Below are positions 45,091 through 51,012 of a stretch of DNA of 51,012 nt, piece by piece. Under the pieces are notes generated by a model. The model had not been told where the DNA came from. It did not search any database and saw nothing but the letters and a program-made list of their open reading frames with translations. Positions within the stretch are counted from its first letter, which is position 1, and each line of letters opens with the position of its first letter. The translations under genes and the position numbers were made by a program. Source of the DNA: Capnocytophaga sp. oral taxon 338 str. F0234 (GTDB lineage Bacteria; Bacteroidota; Bacteroidia; Flavobacteriales; Flavobacteriaceae); the NCBI RefSeq assembly GCF_000192225.1, contig NZ_GL872413.1, positions 407,206 through 458,217 of the forward strand, written 5' to 3'.

Positions 45091-46245
45091 CTAAGGAAGA
45101 CAAACAAGGATACTTACGGCATTTCCACCAAAACCTGTAGCATTGATCAATATATTACGAAGAGGTTTTGTGGGTGTTTTAGGCAGATAAGGAATTTCTA
45201 AAAATGTTTGATGAATGAGCATGAGTATCGCCATTTCCAAGGCTAAAGCGCCGCTGGAGGCAAAGGTATGTCCTATCATCCATTTGTTGGAGGTGAGTAA
45301 GGGGAGATGTTCTCTGAATACTTGTTTTAGGGCATGATACTCGGCTTGATCTCCTTTAATTGTTCCTGTACAGTGAGGGATGACCACGTCCACCTGAGAA
45401 GGGGAGAATCCCTGTAAGGCTTGTTTCATACTCTTTTGCAAGGCTTGTGCATCGGGAGAGATTGCTACCGGATGGGTAATGGTTTCAGTAGCATAACCAA
45501 TTCCTTTGATTATCGCTAAAGCATTTTGTTTATAGCCTTTTTCCACAGCAAAAACAGCACTTCCTTCTCCCAGCACCATTGTATTTTTTGGTTTATCTAA
45601 AAGCAATGGCTGGGACGGATAGGTATCGCCGAGGTTCCCATATATTTTAAGAGCCTTCATTTGGGAGAGGGTAAAGGGAGTTAGGGGAACTTCACTACCT
45701 CCTACAAGAAACCCTTCTGCCATCTGGGCATGGAGCCACGCTACTGCATTGAGCAAAGCGTGTAGAGCGGTAGAGCAGGTGATAGAGTGGGAGAGAGCCA
45801 CTCCCTGTCCTTGAGCGTCCTGCATTACCCAAGAGGAAATATTGCCTAAAGAAGTAGTAGGGGAGGCTAAAGGAGCACATTTACCTTGTTCCAAATAGTC
45901 TCGGTAGTATTGTTCAAAAAGGGTTGTAGCTCCCCGAGAGGAGCCTATGTTCACTCCGAAGGATTTTCCTTTGCTCCATCCTGCTTCCTTTAGGGCTTGT
46001 CGTGAAGCATAGAGGGCATAAAGTACGGTAGGGTCTAAGTTTTTGTATTTGGGATTCTCCTGTTGTAGTTGGGTGATATGGCTACGACTCTCCTTATTGA
46101 GTGCTCCTACAGGAAGAGCTTCTTTTCCCACCATTTGACCACTTAATAGGGGTTTGCCCCGGAGATAGTTCTCCCAAATAGCAGTTCTTTGAGCCCCTAA
46201 TGGAGAAATGCTTCCCATTCCTGTAATAGAGATATTGGTTTGCAT
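45091..46245 (-). CDS. Beta-ketoacyl-ACP synthase family protein
   Basis: A 384-residue KAS II-like thiolase-fold enzyme. The active Cys157 is in SITCSTALHALLN, His291 in IPHCTGTIKGDQAEYHA (the usual HGTGT reads HCTGT here), and Lys321 and His326 in NKWMIGHTFASSGALALEM; all catalytic positions are present. It is slightly shorter than FabF and has an unusual Cys after His291. It would condense acyl and malonyl units; a primary fatty-acid role is possible, but the neighbour (a GH3-family acyl-activating enzyme, 8 nt upstream) suggests a specialised acyl product. The stop lies 33 nt from the tig promoter. Confidence 0.9.
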   Translation of the reverse strand: MQTNISITGMGSISPLGAQRTAIWENYLRGKPLLSGQMVGKEALPVGALNKESRSHITQLQQENPKYKNLDPTVLYALYASRQALKEAGWSKGKSFGVNIGSSRGATTLFEQYYRDYLEQGKCAPLASPTTSLGNISSWVMQDAQGQGVALSHSITCSTALHALLNAVAWLHAQMAEGFLVGGSEVPLTPFTLSQMKALKIYGNLGDTYPSQPLLLDKPKNTMVLGEGSAVFAVEKGYKQNALAIIKGIGYATETITHPVAISPDAQALQKSMKQALQGFSPSQVDVVIPHCTGTIKGDQAEYHALKQVFREHLPLLTSNKWMIGHTFASSGALALEMAILMLIHQTFLEIPYLPKTPTKPLRNILINATGFGGNAVSILVCLP

Positions 46246-46253
46246 AGTTTGCT

Positions 46254-47765
46254 TTAAGAATTTCCTAAATACTTTTCATTTTTTACTAATTTATCCGCTA
46301 TTTGTCGGTCATTAGATAAGTGTTGCACCTTGTTTTGTCCTCCTAATTTTCCTTGTGCTTTCATATATTCTGAAAAGCTTCCCTTAGGGATACAGGTAAT
46401 CTTGAGTCGTTGGAGGATTTTTCCTTCTATGAGGTCTTTGTAATAGCTATTCTGTGCTTGTAGGGCGGTATCAAGGGTATGAGCAAAGGTTTCCATGTCC
46501 TTAGGGAGAACGGAAAACTCAATAAACCATTCATGGTAAGGCAATTCCCCCGCTGGTGGATTTACCTGGGGAGCTACGGTAAATTCACTGACCTCACCTC
46601 CTGCTGTAGTAAGTGTTTTGGTAAGAGCCTCTTCCACTTCCTTTCCGATAACATGCTCGCCAAAGGCAGAAATAAAGTGCTTGATACGTCCTGTTACTAC
46701 AATGCGATAAGGCGTAAGAGAGGTGAACATCACAGTATCTCCCATATTATAAGCCCAAAGTCCAGCATTGGTGGATACAATTAACACATAATTCACTCCT
46801 AATTGTACATCTTTCAAGGGGATACGCTTAGGGGTTTCAGCAAAGAAAGTGTCTGCCTGTATAAATTCATAGAAAATTCCTGAATTGAGGAGCAAAAGCA
46901 TGCCTTTTTCTGTTTGGGAATCCTCATAGGCAAAGAAGCCTTCACTGGCAGGGTAGAGTTCTATTGTATCTACTTTACGTCCAATAAGATGCTCAAATTT
47001 TTGTCGGTAAGGCTCATAGTTCACCCCTCCATAGATAAATAATTGGAAGTGAGGGAAGAGTTCTCCAATTGTTTTATGAGATTTCTCTTGCAAGCGCTCA
47101 AAATACATTTGTACCCAAGGAGGAATGCCACTGATAACAGTCATATCCTCCTTTATAGTTTCGGTAACAATGGCGTCTATCTTGGTCTCCCAATCCTCTA
47201 TACAGTTAGTTTTCCATGAAGGCATACGGTTGGTTTGTAGGTATTTAGGTACATAGTGAGCAGAGATACCAGAAAGCCTTCCCTGTCGGATCCCATTTTT
47301 CTTTTCTAAGAGGGGACTTCCTTGTAGAAAAATCATTTTCCCATCTACAAATTCTGCATTACCTGTCTGTGCGATATAGCACATAATAGCATCACGAGCC
47401 GCTTGGATGTGATAAGGCATAGAGTCCCTCGTTATAGGAATATATTTTGCCCCACTGGTAGTACCTGAGGTCTTGGCAAAATAGAGGGGCTTCCCTTTCC
47501 AAAGGATATTGGATTCTCCATTTTTGACTCGCTCTATATAAGGAGTGAGAGCTTCATAGTCACGGATAGGTACTCGCACTACAAAATCCTTGTAGGAATG
47601 TATCTCCTCAAAATGATGATCCTTTCCAAAGGCGGTATTTTTTGCTTTTCGGATAAGAGAAAGGAATACTTTCTCTTGGGTGGTTATAGGTTGTCCCGCC
47701 CATAAATCTATGTTTTTGCGTATGCGATAAGCCCATAATCGGGCGAGGAAACTTTTTAAACTCAT
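46254..47765 (-). CDS. GH3 (auxin-responsive)-family acyl-adenylating protein
   Basis: A 503-residue member of the GH3 family of the ANL adenylating superfamily. The ATP-binding loop reads YFAKTSGTTSGAKYIPITRDS, and the C-terminal part has YNMGDTVMFTSLTPYRIVVTGR-type sequence (here split as NMGDTVMFT and RIVVTGRIKHF) and FSEYMKAQGKLGGQNKVQHL. Plant relatives join amino acids to hormones (jasmonate, auxin); bacterial members are largely uncharacterised. Pairing with a ketosynthase suggests acyl-acid activation in the same pathway (inference). The start codon is only 20 nt from the terminal repeat of the decayed insertion sequence, so upstream control may have been altered by the insertion. Confidence 0.9.
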   Translation of the reverse strand: MSLKSFLARLWAYRIRKNIDLWAGQPITTQEKVFLSLIRKAKNTAFGKDHHFEEIHSYKDFVVRVPIRDYEALTPYIERVKNGESNILWKGKPLYFAKTSGTTSGAKYIPITRDSMPYHIQAARDAIMCYIAQTGNAEFVDGKMIFLQGSPLLEKKNGIRQGRLSGISAHYVPKYLQTNRMPSWKTNCIEDWETKIDAIVTETIKEDMTVISGIPPWVQMYFERLQEKSHKTIGELFPHFQLFIYGGVNYEPYRQKFEHLIGRKVDTIELYPASEGFFAYEDSQTEKGMLLLLNSGIFYEFIQADTFFAETPKRIPLKDVQLGVNYVLIVSTNAGLWAYNMGDTVMFTSLTPYRIVVTGRIKHFISAFGEHVIGKEVEEALTKTLTTAGGEVSEFTVAPQVNPPAGELPYHEWFIEFSVLPKDMETFAHTLDTALQAQNSYYKDLIEGKILQRLKITCIPKGSFSEYMKAQGKLGGQNKVQHLSNDRQIADKLVKNEKYLGNS

Positions 47766-47785
47766 GATGGATTGGAAATTAATAG

Positions 47786-48743
47786 TTTGAGGTGTCTATT
47801 TAGCTACATACTAATTGACTTTGGGAAACGGGAGAACGCTCAACAATTCTTTTCATTAATTTGTTAAAGATAGTATCTTTATTTTGTGAGCGATTAATTC
47901 TAAAACTGTATTCCGCTAAATATCGGTCTATGTTAAATTCTGATACCCAAGAATATATACCTCGTATCCAAGACTTTACTTGATGTATTATCTTATGTAA
48001 TGTAGGAAAATTCTTCCCATCATTACTAGAAATTTGAGTTATATTAAAGTCTTTTATAGGTTTATATCCTTTCCATTCGTCAGTAGTAACTTGTGCTGTT
48101 TTACTAATATGTTTGTCAAATATTGTTCGTAATGATTTTGAGGAAAAATCAGGTATTTTTAGTGCGTAAAAGCACTTTACTTTGCCTTGGGTCAGTAAGT
48201 TCCATTGCACAAAGAACTTTCTTTTTCTTTGTGTCATAGCTTCAACCTTGTTTTCCTTCCTCTTTTCCTCCTATGGTAAATTCATCAACCTAAACGCTAT
48301 CATTCATTTTGTGCGATTCACTGGATTTCATAGCTTCACGGACTTTTTGCATAAAATAATGTGCAGTCTGACGACTAATTTCATAACGACAAGCAACTTG
48401 TGAGGCTGATAACCCTTTAGTTGTAGTTGTCATTTCAAAACATATAAAAAATGCTTTACGTAACCCAAATTTTAGTCTATGAAATAGTGTTCCAGCTGTA
48501 GGACTTTCCGTATCTCCACAGATATTACAAGTACGTGAAAAATCTTTTCTGACTTGGTATTTTTTATGACCACATTTGCGACAGCAATATCCATCTTCCC
48601 ACTTTAAAGAAGCTAGCTATTCTTCGCAATCTAAGTCTGTTTTAAAGCGTTCAGTAAACTCTAAGAGGCTTTGTCCCTTAAATAATTCCATAATACATTA
48701 ATTTTCAGAGCGCAAATATATGAAATTATTTTGACACCTCAAA
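47786..48743 (-). mobile_element. Decayed IS1595-type insertion sequence
   Basis: The ends carry an exact 11-bp inverted repeat, TTTGAGGTGTC at 47786-47796 and its complement GACACCTCAAA at 48733-48743, giving an element of about 958 bp. Between them lies a broken IS1595-like transposase gene. No 8-bp target duplication is visible (flanks attaatag and aataaaat), consistent with age or a later rearrangement on the right side. The element cannot move by itself. Confidence 0.8.
47800..48691 (-). pseudogene. IS1595-family (ISXO2-like) transposase pseudogene
   Basis: Translation from the ATG at 48691 gives a zinc-ribbon N-terminus (YCCRKCG and CNICG), a helix-turn-helix-like region (TKGLSASQVACRYEISRQTA) and the ISXO2 transposase core. 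It is interrupted by stop codons at 48617-48619 (codon 25), 48290-48292 (codon 134, just before the catalytic VDEF) and 48242-48244 (codon 150), plus a frameshift near 48190. The remaining 145-codon frame holds VTTDEWKGYKPIKDF and WVSEFNIDRYLAEYSFRINR, the C-terminal half of the domain. With all four lesions no functional transposase can be made. Confidence 0.85.
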
Positions 48744-48755
48744 AATAAAATAAAA

Positions 48756-49195
48756 ATGGCAAAAGGATACAAAGACTTAACTTTGGAGCAAAGGTACATA
48801 ATAAAAGCACATCTTGACACAAATCAGTCAAATAAATTTATAGCTGAAAGTTTAGGAGTCTCAGAATCAACTATTAGCAGAGAGACTAAAAGATGTGGAG
48901 AACGTAAAAAATACACTCCTCTAAGAGCTTAAGAAATAGCTGATATGAAGAAAGAACAACTTTCTAAGAAGCGCAAATTTACTTCTGAAATAGAGAAAAT
49001 AGTCAAAGATAAAATTTGTAATGAGCAGTGGTCGCCCAAACAAATTGTAGGTTATTACAAAAAACTAAAGGAAGAAGGTAAAACCGATGTAGAGATGGTT
49101 TCTCACGAAAGTATCTATCAATTTGTACGTGAGGATAAGAAAAAAGGAGGTAAAATATACCTAAATACACGACATAAACTTAAGAATAGAGCTTC
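48756..49195 (+). pseudogene. IS30-family transposase pseudogene (interrupted and truncated)
   Basis: The plus-strand frame from 48756 encodes an IS30-like N-terminus: KDLTLEQRYIIKAHLDTNQS, the helix-turn-helix IAESLGVSESTISRETKR and later NEQWSPKQIVGYYKKLKEEG and VSHESIYQFV. A TAA stop at 48930-48932 (codon 59, where relatives usually have Gln) splits it. After RHKLKNRAS (about 49195) similarity ends, so the whole DDE catalytic domain is missing. The ATG lies only 12 nt from the IS1595 end, so the two remnants abut; the IS30 left terminal repeat is not visible. The exact right end is uncertain. Confidence 0.75.
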
Positions 49196-49291
49196 TACCT
49201 TCACTAATATCAAAATTTCTATCTTTAAAATATACAATATGATATTTTCTAATACCTATTTTAACTAAACTACAGTATAAATAACTAATAC

Positions 49292-49759
49292 TTAATCCAA
49301 AATCTCTTTTCTTTCATACATTATCTCTTCTTTATTATATACAATAATTTTCTTAATATAATTTTTATTCTCATCTAATATGAACTCAACTAATGCGATT
49401 AAATCTCTATCGTAAATTAAGCCATTATCGCTAATTTCTTCGGTATCATTCAAGTTAATTCTCCTATACCACCATCTTTTCTCATAAAAAAAGCAATATA
49501 TCTCTGCTCTTTTATTTTTCGCAATAGATGAAATATAACTATTATCAACAAAATCTTCTATTTCATATGCTACCTTGCTATAATCCTTATGGGTATAGTT
49601 TTTTATTTCATAGTAGAAATAATTAAACTTGTAAGATGAGTTTTCATTCATAATCTGTAAAATTCTAGCATTGTAAGATTTATCCATTTCGGATATTTTG
49701 ATATTTTTACTACAAGAAAAAAACAGAAAAGAAATAATAAAATATACAAGATAATTCAT
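49292..49759 (-). CDS. Lipoprotein of unknown function, possible immunity-type partner
   Basis: A 155-residue lipoprotein with lipobox FFSC (Cys16). The mature region is rich in Tyr, Asn, Ile and Lys and carries a WWYRRINL strand and an EFILDENKNYIKKIIVY C-terminal stretch; I recognise no family. Its start overlaps the stop of the DUF3289-like gene by 4 nt (ATGA), so the two are translationally coupled. A small lipoprotein directly downstream of a toxin-like gene is a common place for immunity proteins, but there is no sequence evidence of that function. Base composition is markedly more AT-rich than the housekeeping genes. Confidence 0.75.
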   Translation of the reverse strand: MNYLVYFIISFLFFSCSKNIKISEMDKSYNARILQIMNENSSYKFNYFYYEIKNYTHKDYSKVAYEIEDFVDNSYISSIAKNKRAEIYCFFYEKRWWYRRINLNDTEEISDNGLIYDRDLIALVEFILDENKNYIKKIIVYNKEEIMYERKEILD

Positions 49760-50202
49760 AGCAATATTTTTTCAGAGTTTTCAACTTTAGTAATAAAAGG
49801 TACATAACCTCTAAAATGTTGCAATACAAACCATTCCCAAAAAATATTGTGGTCCCAAGCAATCCAAGGACTTGGAGCTCTTTTTTTCTCTAAATCAGGG
49901 TAGTCTAAGCCAAAATGATCAAAGTAAATAAAATTTAAAGTTAAATAAGTGAACTTATGGTTTGGACTCCAAGGATAAATCACTTCTTTAATTTCTTTTA
50001 TCCATATTTCATACGCCCAAATATCATTTAGCATAATTCCTAATCCACTCATTTTGTCTGGGAATCTAGGACTATCAATTTCTTTGTCAACCAGTTTTTT
50101 ATATAATATTCCTTCGCCATCATTTGTTATTTTCATACGTAAAGGCGGCTTTGAGACTTGACTATAAGTTTTATTTGTGTTAGGATATACGGACTTATTC
50201 AT
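49756..50202 (-). CDS. DUF3289-like protein
   Basis: A 148-residue protein. The second half resembles the C-terminal part of DUF3289, from memory of enterobacterial members: IMLNDIWAYEIWIKEI, then FIYFDHFGLDYPDLE and WFVLQHFRGYVPFITKVE. DUF3289 proteins are found as standalone or C-terminal modules near toxin and type VI secretion genes; activity unknown. The ATG at 50202 (MNKSVYPNTNKTYSQ) is preferred over the one at 50229 because it gives the compact 8-nt overlap (ATGAATAA) with the upstream gene stop. No signal peptide is seen with this start. Confidence 0.75.
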   Translation of the reverse strand: MNKSVYPNTNKTYSQVSKPPLRMKITNDGEGILYKKLVDKEIDSPRFPDKMSGLGIMLNDIWAYEIWIKEIKEVIYPWSPNHKFTYLTLNFIYFDHFGLDYPDLEKKRAPSPWIAWDHNIFWEWFVLQHFRGYVPFITKVENSEKILL

Positions 50203-50683
50203 TGAAAAAAATGTCAATAATTTTATCATCTATTTGTATTTCTATAGGATATAATTCTTTTGTCTTTCCGCCCTGTTTGTATAAAATCAATGTCCAAGGA
50301 TTGTCTTTGGATACCTGAATTATTTTTCCCCCTATTTTTAGGATTTCGCCTATTTTTATGTTTATTGTATCTATTCTTTTTTCTAATGCAAGATCGCTTG
50401 CCATTGTCATATAAAAAGTAGCATCGTCTACCGTTGTATAGAAATCATCATCTTTTGACACATTCTTTAGGCTATCAAGGTAAAATAAGGTTGGTTCCAC
50501 AAAGATAACATAATTCTTATCCTTTATTTCCCTTGTAATCCTCTCATCGGTTATTTCTTGTACATAATCTGCTTCCTCAATGGTATCTATATCATTTTCA
50601 ATATAGTTGTTTTCTTGGGTGTTGTTATTGTTACAAGAAAACAACAATAAACACGCTGAAATAAAATAATAAATTTTTACCAT
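50195..50683 (-). CDS. Lipoprotein of unknown function
   Basis: A 162-residue lipoprotein with lipobox LLFSC (Cys17) followed by an Asn-rich and acidic spacer (NNNNTQENNYIENDIDTIEE). The C-terminal half is beta-rich, with IGEILKIGGKIIQVSKDNPW and a KTKELYPIEIQIDDKII strand pair, which could be an SH3-like or FHA-like small barrel, but I do not recognise a family. It lies 9 nt after the DUF3828-like gene and overlaps the DUF3289-like gene by 8 nt, so it is in the same operon. Confidence 0.75.
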   Translation of the reverse strand: MVKIYYFISACLLLFSCNNNNTQENNYIENDIDTIEEADYVQEITDERITREIKDKNYVIFVEPTLFYLDSLKNVSKDDDFYTTVDDATFYMTMASDLALEKRIDTINIKIGEILKIGGKIIQVSKDNPWTLILYKQGGKTKELYPIEIQIDDKIIDIFFNE

Positions 50684-50692
50684 CTGAATATT

Positions 50693-51012
50693 TTAAAATA
50701 TAATATCATCAATGATGTACCTGTCTTTCTTTTTAGCTACTTTTAATTGTATGCTATCATATCTGTTATCATAAAAGTTAAAAAGATACACATTATATCT
50801 TTTTGAATTTATCTTCTTTACCTTAATAGAGTCCAACCATTCTATGAAAACATCTTGGGCATTTACAATAAGATCCATATCTAGATCTTCCGAGGGCTCT
50901 ATTTTTTTTATTAATTTATTTGATAAATATCTTTTCTTAATTCTTATCAATTCTTCTTGACAATCATGACAAAGCATTTTATCTTGCAGCCTGATATACT
51001 TGTCATAAAATT
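50693..51012 (-). CDS. DUF3828-like protein, N-terminus beyond the window
   Basis: The frame is open to the right edge: before the internal Met at 50977 it reads FYDKYIRLQDK, so the true start lies outside the window. The visible roughly 106 residues fit the DUF3828 pattern as I recall it: an FYxxYI start, KKRYLSNKLIKKI, then LIVNAQDVFIEWLDSIKVKK, YNVYLFNFYD and a final LKVAKKKDRYIIDDI strand. Function is unknown; such proteins are usually secreted or lipid-anchored and occur beside effector genes. It heads the visible part of a four-gene leftward operon. Confidence 0.6.
   Translation of the reverse strand, partial: FYDKYIRLQDKMLCHDCQEELIRIKKRYLSNKLIKKIEPSEDLDMDLIVNAQDVFIEWLDSIKVKKINSKRYNVYLFNFYDNRYDSIQLKVAKKKDRYIIDDIIF

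Noticed and set aside
48182-48403. Plus-strand open frame opposite the IS1595 transposase remnant.
   Set aside because: Antisense to a recognisable transposase pseudogene; no features of its own.
1-51012. CRISPR arrays, tRNA or rRNA genes and prophage.
   Set aside because: No regularly spaced repeats, no cloverleaf-like sequence and no phage structural genes were seen.

Overview
The window reads as chromosomal DNA of a low-GC Bacteroidota of class Flavobacteriia; Capnocytophaga is my best guess (inference, not proven). Support comes from the repeated Bacteroidota promoter element TAnnTTTG (with a TTG-type -33 box about 19-20 nt upstream in the best cases), a SusC/SusD pair followed by a zinc-metallohydrolase lipoprotein and a DUF4302 lipoprotein, an S46 dipeptidyl-peptidase, and typical flavobacterial housekeeping proteins. 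I saw no rRNA, tRNA, CRISPR array or phage genes.

Layout. 1-5.9 kb: the 5' part of mutL (cut by the window edge), two small membrane proteins of unknown role, yidD, a D-2-hydroxyacid dehydrogenase, an ankyrin protein, a DEDD-type exonuclease and nadK. 5.9-13.2 kb: an O-methyltransferase, a secreted DPP7-type peptidase, a two-domain DUF1444 protein with a long low-complexity linker, a small outer-membrane barrel and an MBOAT O-acyltransferase. 13.3-22.5 kb: a leftward alpha-glucan (glycogen) block with GH57, a GT4 synthase-like glycosyltransferase, a GH133 debranching enzyme, a branching enzyme of eukaryote-like GH13_8 type, a MarC protein and a cytoplasmic GH13 amylase; synthesis, branching, debranching and breakdown are encoded together, but no glgC or glgP lies in the window. 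22.6-32.9 kb: lactate permease, a coiled-coil lipoprotein, uup, recN, a candidate 6S-like RNA, a remnant of a type ISP restriction-modification enzyme, hemL and a small ABC exporter-like pair. 33.2-40.7 kb: a four-gene rightward SusC/SusD/metallohydrolase/DUF4302 uptake locus closed by a clear terminator. 40.8-47.8 kb: a GDPD lipoprotein, the tig-clpP-clpX operon with a near-consensus promoter, and a ketosynthase plus GH3-family adenylating enzyme pair.

47.8-51.0 kb is accessory DNA: a decayed IS1595-type element (three nonsense codons and one frameshift) directly abuts a truncated, interrupted IS30-type transposase gene. Beyond them lies a very AT-rich, tightly packed leftward run of four small genes: a DUF3828-like protein open at the window edge, a lipoprotein, a DUF3289-like protein and another lipoprotein. 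This resembles an effector/immunity accessory island.

The three things most worth a second look are the long rod-shaped RNA between recN and the type ISP remnant, the remnant itself (N-terminus fused to C-terminal specificity domain with the whole catalytic core missing), and the four-gene right-end cluster.
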